From assembly GCA_031277715.1 (NCBI GenBank), contig JAITLW010000132.1, positions 1 through 38,104 on the forward strand: a stretch of 38,104 bases of DNA, in the 5' to 3' direction. This document shows positions 1-7,866 of this stretch, piece after piece (the first letter of the stretch is position 1; each line of letters starts with the position of its first letter). The DNA is from Sphingobacterium sp. GTDB lineage: Bacteria > Bacteroidota > Bacteroidia > Sphingobacteriales > Sphingobacteriaceae. A model generated the notes under the pieces. The model made no database searches and was not told the origin of the DNA. It saw only the letters and a program-made list of their open reading frames with translations. Made by a program: the position numbers and the translations under genes.

Positions 1-264
1 ATTGCAACTTTAATATATCTCCATTTCATTGTCAAAGCAGATTGGATTGCCAAAGCTTCTCTTGTTTTTACGATTTTGATGTTAGGTTTTTTTCCAGTAA
101 ATGGTGTCCTGACAGGAACAGGCTTGGAATCTCCTATCGTAAATTACAATCCTGACGACTTTTTGGGCATAAGAATACTCACAATACCGATCGAAGATGC
201 TGTATATGGTTATACCCAATTCCTTTTGATCTTATATTTTTTCAAAAGTTTTAAAAGAGACTAA
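1..264 (+). CDS. lycopene cyclase domain protein, 3' end only
   Basis: The reading frame is open from the first base and ends at 264, so only the last 87 residues are present. They form hydrophobic segments around a motif PVNGVLTGTGLESPIVNYNP and then IPIEDAVYGY, which I recognise as the conserved end of the CrtYc/CrtYd-type (heterodimeric or fused) lycopene cyclases of Bacteroidota and Actinobacteria. These integral membrane enzymes cyclise lycopene to beta-carotene. The internal ATG at 79 is not the start. A TspO-like gene follows 49 bases downstream and idi after that, so the gene is probably the tail of a carotenoid operon lying to the left. The family assignment is fairly secure from the motif. 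Whether the full gene is the fused CrtYcd form cannot be seen here. Confidence 0.85.
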   Translation: MATLIYLHFIVKADWIAKASLVFTILMLGFFPVNGVLTGTGLESPIVNYNPDDFLGIRILTIPIEDAVYGYTQFLLILYFFKSFKRD

Positions 265-313
265 AAACGCAAACCAGTACTAGAAAATCATAAATCATTT
301 AAACTAACAAGTT

Positions 314-1078
314 ATGAAAACAAGTCTTGGAATATTAAATATTGCCGCTCTTTTACTCACTGTATCTATTAGTTACTTGTCTAACTTGGGATTTTTGAAT
401 GGCGAAACAATGGCGAGTATATCGGCAAAACATCAAACACTGTTTACACCTGCAGGATATGCCTTTTCTATCTGGGGTATTATTTATTTGGCATTGACGG
501 GTTTTGTGATTTACTATAGTCCCCGAACGAAAAGGTCCAGTAAGAAAGAAAAAGTGGTTTTAACTATCGGATGGTGGTTTGTCCTATCCTCTGTCGCCAA
601 CAGCTTGTGGGTAGTCACATGGATGTATGGATATACCTTCATTTCTATAATTTTAATGCTTTTAATTTTTGCCTCATTATTGATCATAATACAAAAAACA
701 AAACCCGAAATAAAAAATTGCAGCGTGAAAACATGGCTTCTTCTACAATTGCCATTTCAACTATATGCTGGCTGGATTTCAGTAGCTTTGATTGCCAACA
801 TTGCCTTTTGGTTAAAAAAAGTAGAATGGAACGGCTTTGGTATTTCAGAACCTATCTGGACAATAATGATGATCATTATTGCTGCTTCTGTCCACTTGTA
901 CATGATATGGAAGCAACACATGCCCGTATTTGCTCTAGTTGCTGTATGGGCGTTCATTGCAATCGCGGTGGCCAATCAACAAGTTAACTACGCTGTTGCC
1001 GCTACGGCATTAAGTCTGGCGGTATTCATATTTCTAAATATTGCTATCTATGCTTTTGTCAGAAAATCAGCCCAATAA
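314..1078 (+). CDS. TspO/MBR-like tryptophan-rich integral membrane protein
   Basis: A 254-residue polytopic membrane protein with about seven hydrophobic helices. Residues about 46-60 read TPAGYAFSIWGIIY, the first-helix signature of the TspO/peripheral benzodiazepine receptor family. Several Trp residues follow (IGWWFVLSS, SLWVVTWMYG). Classical TspO proteins have about 160 residues and five helices. Bacteroidota carry this longer form, usually annotated as a tryptophan-rich sensory protein. TspO proteins bind porphyrins and sterols and in phototrophs modulate pigment gene expression. Its position between lycopene cyclase and idi suggests a carotenoid-linked role, but that is inference. The ATG at 314 opens the hydrophobic N-terminus, and the gap to idi is 50 bases. 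Confidence 0.8.
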   Translation: MKTSLGILNIAALLLTVSISYLSNLGFLNGETMASISAKHQTLFTPAGYAFSIWGIIYLALTGFVIYYSPRTKRSSKKEKVVLTIGWWFVLSSVANSLWVVTWMYGYTFISIILMLLIFASLLIIIQKTKPEIKNCSVKTWLLLQLPFQLYAGWISVALIANIAFWLKKVEWNGFGISEPIWTIMMIIIAASVHLYMIWKQHMPVFALVAVWAFIAIAVANQQVNYAVAATALSLAVFIFLNIAIYAFVRKSAQ

Positions 1079-1128
1079 AAAAATAGGGGGGGTACCAGCG
1101 GTCAAAAGCGTTCTCTAAAAATTTATAT

Positions 1129-1689
1129 ATGGAAAGAAATAAAGTTGTGCTTGTAGACAGGAATGATAATGCTACCGGAGAAATGGAGAAGATACTCGCA
1201 CATCAGCAAGGTAAGCTACACCGGGCCTTCTCTGTTTTTATTTTTAACGATAAAGGTGAACTACTCTTGCAGCAAAGAGCTAAAAATAAATATCACGGCG
1301 GAGGTCTATGGACAAATACTTGCTGTTCCCATCCCCAATGGGAAGAAGATGTACGTACTAGCGCCATAGAACGCCTGGACTATGAAATGGGGTTGCGTAC
1401 TGATCTATCATTTGTATTTTCATTTATATATCATGCTCCTGTTGAGAATAATCTGACAGAACACGAATTGGATTACATTTTTATCGGTTATTCTAACCAA
1501 CATCCCGTCCCAAATCAAGAGGAAGTTCAAGACTATAAATGGATGGGTACAAATACAATACTTTTGGACATAATTGAGAATCCATCGCACTATACGGTTT
1601 GGTTTAAATCAGCTCTACCGACATTGCTTTCAAAGATACAGTTATGCAAAAAAGATTTATTGGAAGAGGAACGTGTTTCAAAGGGCTAG
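1129..1689 (+). CDS. idi: isopentenyl-diphosphate delta-isomerase, type I
   Basis: A 186-residue cytoplasmic Nudix-fold enzyme that interconverts isopentenyl diphosphate and dimethylallyl diphosphate, feeding carotenoid and quinone synthesis. Visible active-site features, compared with the E. coli enzyme, are His25 and His31 near HRAFS, WTNTCCSHPQ (residues 61-70) with the catalytic Cys at 66 and metal ligand His68, and EHE (111-113) giving the two acidic residues that bind Mg/Mn. The length matches type I enzymes (about 180 residues). It lies downstream of the lycopene cyclase and TspO-like genes in the same direction, a common arrangement in Sphingobacteriaceae and Flavobacteriia carotenoid clusters. 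No residue expected for activity is missing. Confidence 0.95.
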   Translation: MERNKVVLVDRNDNATGEMEKILAHQQGKLHRAFSVFIFNDKGELLLQQRAKNKYHGGGLWTNTCCSHPQWEEDVRTSAIERLDYEMGLRTDLSFVFSFIYHAPVENNLTEHELDYIFIGYSNQHPVPNQEEVQDYKWMGTNTILLDIIENPSHYTVWFKSALPTLLSKIQLCKKDLLEEERVSKG

Positions 1690-1697
1690 CAAACACC

Positions 1698-1731
1698 TTG
1701 AATTAAAACTGATAAAACTTTGTATCTTTAG
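1698..1731 (+). promoter_or_regulatory. possible Bacteroidota-type promoter upstream of the nuclease gene
   Basis: CTTG at 1697-1700 and TATCTTTAG at 1723-1731 approximate the TTTG / TAnnTTTG boxes, with a 22-base spacer. One base of the downstream box deviates. It would give a leader of about 145 bases that contains the repeat at 1771-1826. Confidence 0.3.
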
Positions 1732-1770
1732 ATTGACTAGGCGCCAGCTGTGTTGAATTTCAAGGCAACA

Positions 1771-1826
1771 GCGAACGCCCCATTATAGGCTTAGTCCCCC
1801 CCCGGAGGAAGAGAAGGAAGAAAAAT
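1771..1826 (+). repeat. intergenic repeat, copy 1 of 2 (direct)
   Basis: This 56-base element begins GCGAACGCCCCATTATAGG and ends CGGAGGAAGAGAAGGAAGAAAAAT. It recurs at 2986-3042 in the same orientation with a one-base indel and a handful of substitutions in the centre. The two copies bracket the interrupted DUF1016 nuclease gene. Copy 1 contains a run of eight C (1796-1803). A short palindrome, CCTAG-T-CTAGG, lies just downstream around 1840-1850. The element codes for nothing that I can see. Confidence 0.75.
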
Positions 1827-1883
1827 AGGTAAGAAAGAGCCTAGTCTAGGTAAAGAAGTATAAACTAAAAACACTAAGCAACT

Positions 1884-2906
1884 ATGGAATCTGTAGTCTA
1901 CGATATAATCAATATTATAGAAAAGGGCTGCCAAAAAGCCTATCAGGCCATTAATACTTCTATGGTCGAAACTTATTGGCTAGCTGGCAAACGGATCGTA
2001 GAGGACGAACAGCAAGGACAATCGAAAGCCGTCTATGGCGACTCTCTTTTAAAGACATTATCCAAGAAGCTTTCCGAAAAACTAGGCAATGGTTAATCGC
2101 CTGCTAACTTGCGGAATTTCAGACAGTTTTACTTGACGCACCCCGATATTCAAAAATGCTACGCACTGCGTAGCAAATTGAGTTGGACGCATCACCGCAC
2201 AATAATGCGCGTGGAAAACGAGCGTGCGAGAGAATATTACATACGTGAAGCGGAAGAACAGAATTGGAGTACGCGCGTCTTGGAACGTAATGTTAATTCA
2301 CTCTATTACGAAAGAATCCTTTCTTCAAATGATAAAAAGGCAGAGGTACAGTACAGTGCAGAACAAGAAAAAAATCGGCCAGAGGACTTTATCAAAGATC
2401 CTTATGTATTTGAGTTCTTAAATATACCGCAATCGATAAACATCTCAGAAAGGAATGTGGAATCGGCACTCATTCAGAATCTTCAACAGTTTTTGTTGGA
2501 ACTAGGCAAAGGTTTTTCTTTTGTAGGTCGGCAATATAGAGTGAGTACAGAATTAGAACACTTCTACATAGATCTGGTATTTTACAACTACCTACTAAAG
2601 AGCTTCGTACTGATAGACCTCAAGGTCGGAAAACTTACGCATCAAGATATTGGACAGATGGATATGTATAGAAGACTGTTTGATGACCTCAAAAAACCAG
2701 AAGGTGACAACCCAACAATAGGAATAATATTGTGTACTGAAAAGAGTGAAACAGTAGTAAAATATTCTGTAATGAACGACAGTCAACAGCTCTTTGCTAC
2801 GAAGTATATGATGTACTTACCTTCGGAAGAAGAGCTCGTAGCAGAAATAGAGAGAGAGAAAAACCTATTGCGAGAGCAAGGAGTCACATATGGAAAAGGA
2901 GTCTGA
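1884..2906 (+). pseudogene. DUF1016/YhcG-type PDDEXK nuclease interrupted by an in-frame stop
   Basis: The two halves lie in the same frame, residues 1-70 (1884-2093) and then 2097-2906, separated by a single TAA at 2094-2096. Joined, they give about 340 residues, the normal length for this family. The N-terminal half is the DUF1016 helical domain (ETYWLAGKRIVEDEQQG). The C-terminal half is the nuclease domain, with FYIDLVFYNYLL and VLIDLKVGKLTHQDIGQMDMY supplying the Asp and the D-x-K of the PDDEXK core. Homologues usually read GNGF-N-R-S-N-L-R at the break. Here two bases seem lost after GGT and two gained before AACTTGCGG, restoring the frame but creating the stop. Known members are nuclease-like accessory or defence-island proteins. 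The rest of the frame is intact, so the lesion is recent, or translation restarts at TTG 2109 or an ATG further on. Sequencing error cannot be excluded. Confidence 0.8.
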
Positions 2907-2985
2907 TCTAGCTGGATGTTAAAAACTTACCAAAACAAAAAGAAAACCAAAAGAGGATAAAAGTAAGGGGGAACCATAAGCGACG

Positions 2986-3042
2986 GCGAGCGCCCCATTA
3001 TAGGAATAGTACCACATCCGGAGGAAGAGAAGGAAGAAAAAT
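2986..3042 (+). repeat. intergenic repeat, copy 2 of 2 (direct)
   Basis: This 57-base element begins GCGAGCGCCCCATTATAGG and ends CGGAGGAAGAGAAGGAAGAAAAAT. It matches 1771-1826 except for the central segment (GAATAGTACCACAT here, GCTTAGTCCCCCC there). It lies between the convergent 3' ends of the nuclease gene and the AlbA_2 protein gene. Confidence 0.75.
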
Positions 3043-3096
3043 CCACGACAAGGAACTCGCCGAAGACAATCTGGCTTGCTACGCTAGCCCCATATC

Positions 3097-4482
3097 CTAT
3101 GATTTAACCTTCCAATAACCACCGGTCTTTGGAGCGCCTATAAATTCGATTTTTCCTTGTTCTCGTAATTCTTTTAACCATCGCTCTAAGGTGCGGTCCG
3201 TCACGTCAAAATACACTTTCAATTTACTCAAGTTTAACCCAGGATTATCTGTGACAACTTCTAGTAGCTTATTTACTCCGACATTTACTCCGACATTTAC
3301 TCCGACATTTGGGTCCGAAGAACTGCTTTTCTGTGCTCCCGCAAATACCCTGACAAAAAAACCTCCTTGCACAACCTTAAAGTCTGGTGCTGGTAATCCA
3401 TGGTCTAAAAATAGCGCCCGGACACGTTTTATGCCAGTTCCATAACGTTCGATAAGCCCCATATCCTTAAATATCTTGGCCACCTGTAAATTTCTAGGGT
3501 ACGAAATATAATCATCCGATAGTAGCTTTTCTATAGTAACCTGTTCAGGCAATGAGCCTGAGTTAAAAAAGACGACACTATCGGGAAATACTTTGACAAG
3601 AGAATGAATACCTGACATGTAATCGCGGTGCACGATCATATTAACCACGAGCTCTCGGATACCTTCTAATGGATATTGCCAGCGCTCTGTATTCTGTAGT
3701 TGCTCTGTAATGATGATTTCCTTATTAATGTGCTTTCTTACAAAATCCATTACTTCTTCTACTTCAGTGATAATATCTGTCGATAAGGTAACATCATCTT
3801 TTATAACCGTCTCTGAAGCAAAGTGTCCCATTTGTATAGTCGTGTGATAAGTGTCTTCCTTACAAAAAAGCAAATAACATGCGTTGCTAACTTGCTGTCC
3901 ATCCACTAGTTCTTGCTTTTTCAAGAATTGATCAATGGTATCGATACCGATATTGGGGCTACGACTTTTTACCCTATCTAAAACGCGCTGTACCTTATCT
4001 AACGAGATGTCATCTATCCCAATCTTGTCACGCATTAAATAATCCCAGCTAGAATTTACAGTCCTAAGATGCATCTGCGAAACCTCACTGACAGACATCA
4101 GGTGATTGGCATTACGGACTCTCTTATAATATTTCCCTTTAAAGGAAACAGGTTTCACAGGATAACTGGGCATGCGAAATACCACAACGTGCTTACCTTC
4201 ATCTCCGATAAGGTCGACCTCTGGACTCAAAGAAGGTTGGGTTTTTAGCTTTACTTCATTAAGCCATTTCTGAATCGTCTCCTTGCCGAGGGATACTCCT
4301 TGAGCAATGCCACTATCGTCAACACCTATGTATACCACTCCTCCTTTGGAGTTGGCAAATGCCACCAAAGTAATTACCACTTCATCCTGAAAGGAATTCT
4401 TAAACTCAACTGTATCAGATTCACTCTTGCCGATACTTGACGTTTGTTCAACCTGAGATTGCATGTCTGCCGGCTTACTCAC
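3097..4482 (-). CDS. AlbA_2/Schlafen-type ATP-binding DNA-binding regulator
   Basis: A 461-residue cytoplasmic protein. Residues about 18-140 form an AlbA_2 (Schlafen AlbA) domain, with SDTVEFKNSF followed by VAFANSKGGVVYIGVDDSG. Residues about 275-375 resemble the HATPase_c_4 region of RecG-like ATP-binding regulators, with EGIRELVVNMIVHRDY and MGLIERYGTGIKRV. The C-terminal ~60 residues look like a winged helix (LNLSKLKVYFDVTDRTLERWLKELREQGKI). Between them is a VGVNVGVNVGVN repeat, typical of this family, which also shows up as a 12-bp tandem repeat in the DNA. Such proteins are common in accessory regions and are thought to act as transcription regulators or stress/defence components. No partner gene is evident. 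The ATG at 4482 is used, and Met7 is an alternative start. Confidence 0.85.
   Translation of the reverse strand: MSKPADMQSQVEQTSSIGKSESDTVEFKNSFQDEVVITLVAFANSKGGVVYIGVDDSGIAQGVSLGKETIQKWLNEVKLKTQPSLSPEVDLIGDEGKHVVVFRMPSYPVKPVSFKGKYYKRVRNANHLMSVSEVSQMHLRTVNSSWDYLMRDKIGIDDISLDKVQRVLDRVKSRSPNIGIDTIDQFLKKQELVDGQQVSNACYLLFCKEDTYHTTIQMGHFASETVIKDDVTLSTDIITEVEEVMDFVRKHINKEIIITEQLQNTERWQYPLEGIRELVVNMIVHRDYMSGIHSLVKVFPDSVVFFNSGSLPEQVTIEKLLSDDYISYPRNLQVAKIFKDMGLIERYGTGIKRVRALFLDHGLPAPDFKVVQGGFFVRVFAGAQKSSSSDPNVGVNVGVNVGVNKLLEVVTDNPGLNLSKLKVYFDVTDRTLERWLKELREQGKIEFIGAPKTGGYWKVKS
3272..3310 (-). repeat. 12-bp tandem repeat coding VGVN
   Basis: Three head-to-tail copies of TTTACTCCGACA (plus-strand reading), with a partial fourth, encode V-G-V-N repeats in the linker of the AlbA_2 protein. 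The repeat is in frame, so copy-number changes would only lengthen or shorten the linker. Confidence 0.9.
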
Positions 4483-4556
4483 AATCTAGATATCTATCTA
4501 CTGGTTAATCATTTAAACAACAAAAGTAATGTTAAAGATTGAAAAGACAAAAACAT

Positions 4557-4823
4557 ATGAACTTACTATTCTTAAATCTAGCAACCTCTCTATTTATACT
4601 TCTCGTACTTCCTATCTCTATATTCTACGTATACACATTCTATCATTTAATGAATAACCCGAAAATGGATGGCAATCGTACATTTTGGATTATAGCGCTA
4701 TTGGTCGCTTCGGGACTGGCGATGATATGCTACTGGATATTTGGAAAAGATAGAAACAAAAAACCAACAAAGATTGCTCTTTTTTTCATCTTATTAGACT
4801 TTAAGAACTTCCACCATCGTTAA
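4557..4823 (+). CDS. small two-helix membrane protein
   Basis: An 88-residue protein with two hydrophobic segments (about residues 5-28 and 45-64) separated by a short polar loop (NNPKMDGNRTFW). The second segment plus CYWIFGKDRNKK resembles the two-helix N-terminal domain (PLDc_N) found alone or in cardiolipin synthases, but I cannot confirm this. I chose ATG 4557 over the in-frame TTG at 4539 because the codons before it encode only a charged stretch. The gene is divergent from the AlbA_2 gene, and its last four bases overlap the convergent gene 4820-5200. No function is assigned. Confidence 0.5.
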   Translation: MNLLFLNLATSLFILLVLPISIFYVYTFYHLMNNPKMDGNRTFWIIALLVASGLAMICYWIFGKDRNKKPTKIALFFILLDFKNFHHR

Positions 4824-5200
4824 AACTGCTGCCACATATTATCCGGTATACGAGGTGTCCGTTGTGGCTCTATCTGCTTCCAGCTTCGATATTCAAAATT
4901 TCGACTAACGACCCAGTAATAGCGCCAGCGCCAAAAGCATAAAGGATTGATCCGATAGATCCGAAATACCTGCTTATTTTCTTCCGAAGGATGTCTTTCT
5001 CTTGCAAAACGTGCAACGGTCCAGTCGCTAATCCAAGGCTGTAATACATCTAAGAATTGTATATAAGTGAACGATGCGTCTGCATTGGAATAGCGGAAAT
5101 GGTCTCCGTCCACTCTTTTTAAAATCTCCGTATTGATAACAGGAAGATTGACAACAATAAAAAACACAAAAATTGTTATAAAAACTGCTCTTTTTTTCAT
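4820..5200 (-). CDS. small Trp/Arg-rich membrane-anchored protein, uncharacterised
   Basis: A 126-residue protein with one N-terminal hydrophobic segment (about residues 4-24), acting as an uncleaved anchor or signal sequence, followed by a Trp/Arg/Tyr-rich domain with the segment NPLCFWRWRYYWVVSR. I do not recognise a named domain. It starts 63 bases downstream of the lipoprotein gene 5264-6811 on the same strand, so co-transcription is likely. A decayed copy of its first ~33 codons lies on the other side of that lipoprotein gene (6893-6993). That geometry is reminiscent of toxin loci carrying spare immunity genes. The comparison is inference only; the protein could equally be an unrelated membrane accessory factor. 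Confidence 0.65.
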   Translation of the reverse strand: MKKRAVFITIFVFFIVVNLPVINTEILKRVDGDHFRYSNADASFTYIQFLDVLQPWISDWTVARFARERHPSEENKQVFRIYRINPLCFWRWRYYWVVSRNFEYRSWKQIEPQRTPRIPDNMWQQF

Positions 5201-5263
5201 CGGTATATTCTTTACTTATCTATTAATACTTCTGACAACTAAGATTGTCATGAGAACTATCGT

Positions 5264-6811
5264 CTAATTACAATTTGTACTAATTGGTGGGTCAATCCTA
5301 CCAACACCGATTTCTGCAAAAAGATGAGCCTGCTGTAAATTCTTCAAAGTAACATACAATCCACTCGGAACAATAAAGCCGTTGTTATTAATCTGTCCGG
5401 TAGGTGGATTCATCGTGTTAAAAACATCCGTCGCATAATGCACGCAGTTATTGTCATTCAGATCATAGTCATTTTGTGCCAACGATAAGGAGGTAGAAAT
5501 AGCCAAGTCAAACTTCTGTTTATCGAGATTAAGATGATATCTGGCATCGCTCTGCCGATCAGGGTTTCCAGACTCCTCACCAATAGCACTGGCGACCGGT
5601 AACATAGTCGCCGATACGGTACCTGCCGCCGGATAAAACCCGTAGGTGAGCCGCTGATGCTGGCTCCCATTCGTTTTCTCCAACGTAATGTAGGCATGAC
5701 CGGGCTTGTCCGACAGGCCTACCAATCCATTGTGGGCATGCAAAGTAATGCGATATTTAGTATTCGAATTGTCTGGAATTGTATTAAAGCAATTTAACCG
5801 ATTTTGCAGATTAATGGTCACCATTGGAGCGACCGCGGTAAAAGTCGTACTGGAACCTCCGCTACCGCCCCCTGTCCCTCCTGTTCCTCCTGTCCCTCCT
5901 GTTCCTGGCATCTCTGGGTTACAGTAACTTTCCATTTCTTTTATATTGAAAGAGAAATTTGTATTAGAGATACACTGAAATGGAGGAGGCGTTTGTTGAA
6001 ATATACTATTTAAATGAAAATATGCTGTCGGTTCGGAATTAAAGTTTAACAAATTATCTGCATGAATAACAAAATAAGGATGCCTATATTCAACATAAGT
6101 CCCAACGCCTTGAGATTGATAATATTTTTCTAACTCATAAGGTAACCAGCTTTGTAACATCCACTCATCTAAGCCAGCATCACAATATAAACCATTGGCA
6201 AACATAATTTGCAGTTTAAAGGCTAATTGACATTTATAGCTGTAAGGGTCCATATATGACATTAAACTCATTGGCGCTCCACTTTCTGACCTCAAAGTGG
6301 AAGTAGAAGGCCGGACCAAGCTAGAAGAAGCTCGTTTATATGGATGATCTGATTCTTTTTGTTTAAGCTTCTTATGTTCATCAAATAACTCTGGATGCAA
6401 CTTATAATTAAATCGTTCTAGAGATTGCAACACAAATACTACATCGGAACGTAGGCTATCATCTATATTCTTTAAAGAATGAAGACTCACTAAATCTTGC
6501 TTAGATATAGCTCCTGTTGCATCACTACTAAAATATAAATAGCCCTTGACAGATTTATCATCATGCAAAAAGGGTATAATATAACTGAAATGTTTATCCC
6601 CGCTTACTCCAAATCGCATTACTGGTTTATTATAAAGCTTCTCTTTTTCAATAGTGCTAAAATCGCCACTTTTCAACGACTGTTGAATCAATAAATTGTA
6701 CTCATCGATTTCCTCTTTTGAAATACTGACAGGGCTTCTTAAATTGTCATAAATATTTTTTTGACATGCTAAAAAAGAAAATAGCACAAATAAGAGCGAA
6801 ATATTACGCAT
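5264..6811 (-). CDS. lipoprotein with Gly-rich linker and C-terminal permuted-papain-like domain
   Basis: A 515-residue protein. The signal peptide ends in a lipobox FLAC with Cys16, so it should be a lipoprotein of the inner or outer membrane. Residues about 20-300 form an unrecognised region. Residues 303-320 are a GTGGTGG-type flexible linker. Residues about 325-500 contain KPGHAYITLEK (His372), YGFYP, and NDYDLNDNNCVHYATDVFN (Cys456). A His on a strand followed later by a Cys at the start of a helix is the order seen in permuted NlpC/P60 (LRAT/YiiX/PPPDE-like) hydrolases. These act on amides or esters, for example in peptidoglycan, lipids or proteins. The fold assignment is inference from the motif. 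The small gene 4820-5200 follows in the same direction, and a truncated copy of it precedes. A secreted enzyme or competition toxin is possible. Confidence 0.75.
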   Translation of the reverse strand: MRNISLLFVLFSFLACQKNIYDNLRSPVSISKEEIDEYNLLIQQSLKSGDFSTIEKEKLYNKPVMRFGVSGDKHFSYIIPFLHDDKSVKGYLYFSSDATGAISKQDLVSLHSLKNIDDSLRSDVVFVLQSLERFNYKLHPELFDEHKKLKQKESDHPYKRASSSLVRPSTSTLRSESGAPMSLMSYMDPYSYKCQLAFKLQIMFANGLYCDAGLDEWMLQSWLPYELEKYYQSQGVGTYVEYRHPYFVIHADNLLNFNSEPTAYFHLNSIFQQTPPPFQCISNTNFSFNIKEMESYCNPEMPGTGGTGGTGGTGGGSGGSSTTFTAVAPMVTINLQNRLNCFNTIPDNSNTKYRITLHAHNGLVGLSDKPGHAYITLEKTNGSQHQRLTYGFYPAAGTVSATMLPVASAIGEESGNPDRQSDARYHLNLDKQKFDLAISTSLSLAQNDYDLNDNNCVHYATDVFNTMNPPTGQINNNGFIVPSGLYVTLKNLQQAHLFAEIGVGRIDPPISTNCN

Positions 6812-6892
6812 AAAATTTAAGTTTTTAATAGTTTTATAATAGAAAGCCTCCTCTAATGTTGGATAACTCTTAATTTAATTAAGATATTTTTT

Positions 6893-6993
6893 TGACCTCT
6901 CCGTCTACCTTATTTTAAATCTCGGTATTAATAACAGGAAGGTTGACAACAATAACAAACACAAAAACTGTTACAAATTGCTCTTCTTTTCAT
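6893..6993 (-). pseudogene. decayed 5' copy of the small gene 4820-5200
   Basis: Read on the minus strand from ATG 6993, the sequence follows the first ~100 bases of the 4820-5200 gene closely. Both contain blocks such as TTGTTGTCAA followed by CTTCCTGTTAT and AATAC-GAGATTT. A two-base deletion after GCAATTTG shifts the frame, a stop codon appears early, and similarity ends after the equivalent of KRVDGD. It therefore cannot encode the protein. Similarity begins at the start codon and does not extend into the upstream sequence. It probably remains from a tandem duplication that once included the small gene. Confidence 0.75.
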
Positions 6994-7089
6994 ATAAATA
7001 TTGGTTTCTAGTGTACATTAAACCAAAAATACAAGTTCGTCTTTTAAAGAAATTTGATAAAAGGCAAAAAATCAAAAAAGGAAAAGAGG

Positions 7090-7674
7090 TTATTTTTTGC
7101 TTCTGACACGGCTTAGCGTAGATTGTGTAATCCCAAGGTAGGATGCGATATAACGTAATGGAACTCTTTTTAATATAAATGGGTACAACTTCACAAGCTG
7201 CTCATAGCGTTCCTGGGCAGATAACATCCGTAGCGTATTTGCTTTTTCTTCGCTTTTGATATAATAAGCTTCGGTTAAACTCCTCCCTATATAATTAAAT
7301 TCCATATGCTTTTGATAAAGATTCATCAGGCTTTCGTAACTTAAGACCACAACCCAAGAATCTTCTAAAGCTTCCATAGCTTCAAAACTGGGTGACTGAT
7401 TGTAAAAACTGGACACCGAAATGGCCAGATCACCTTCAAAAAGCAACCATGATGTAATATCATCACTATTCCTATCCCGATAGAATGTCCGAACAGCCCC
7501 TTCCAATATGAAATATATGTTTTTATGGATGTGTCCAATATCTGCGAGCATGGTCCGCTTGGGGTATCTGATTACTTTACTGCACAGAGATATATCCGAT
7601 CGCAATGCGTCCGTAATGGGAAAAATAGTATTAAAAAAATCAAATATTACCCTAAAGGCATGCTCTTTGTCCAT
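7090..7674 (-). CDS. Crp/Fnr-family transcription regulator
   Basis: A 194-residue protein with an N-terminal cyclic-nucleotide-binding-type beta-roll (IYFILEGAVRTFYRDRNSDDITSWLLFEGD) and a C-terminal helix-turn-helix (VPLRYIASYLGITQSTLSRVRSKK). The glycine and acidic positions of the roll are present, but a clear cAMP-binding R-x-[ST] cassette is not obvious, as in most Bacteroidota members of this group. I chose ATG 7674 because the frame further upstream starts only with TTG (7701) and adds hydrophobic residues atypical of the family. Targets are unknown. Neighbours do not form an evident operon with it, and the truncated RhuM gene diverges from it. Confidence 0.85.
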   Translation of the reverse strand: MDKEHAFRVIFDFFNTIFPITDALRSDISLCSKVIRYPKRTMLADIGHIHKNIYFILEGAVRTFYRDRNSDDITSWLLFEGDLAISVSSFYNQSPSFEAMEALEDSWVVVLSYESLMNLYQKHMEFNYIGRSLTEAYYIKSEEKANTLRMLSAQERYEQLVKLYPFILKRVPLRYIASYLGITQSTLSRVRSKK

Positions 7675-7866
7675 AAAATATCCAAAACCGATAATAAACA
7701 ATGGTCCCTGATTGGCGTTGTCCCCTAATTTAGGTAAAAGAGTCTAAAAATTCATTATACAGTAGCCAACAAGTTGATCTAGCAACAAAACAGGCCAACC
7801 TCATTTATCTAATATTTTTAGTATATTTATGCTAATTATAAACAAGAGAAAATTAGGAGTAAGAAC

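Noticed and set aside
1084..1092. Run of seven G before idi, and a run of eight C at 1796-1803, considered as phase-variation tracts
   Set aside because: Both are outside coding frames and not at an obvious promoter spacer, so a switching role cannot be supported.
3191..3445. Plus-strand frame rich in FTPTFTPTF
   Set aside because: It is the reverse-strand reading of the VGVN tandem repeat inside the AlbA_2 protein gene.
5852..5905. Short repeats of CCTCCTGTCCCT type considered as a CRISPR-like or regulatory array
   Set aside because: They are codons for the GTGG linker of the lipoprotein, in frame and without spacers. No CRISPR array exists in the window.
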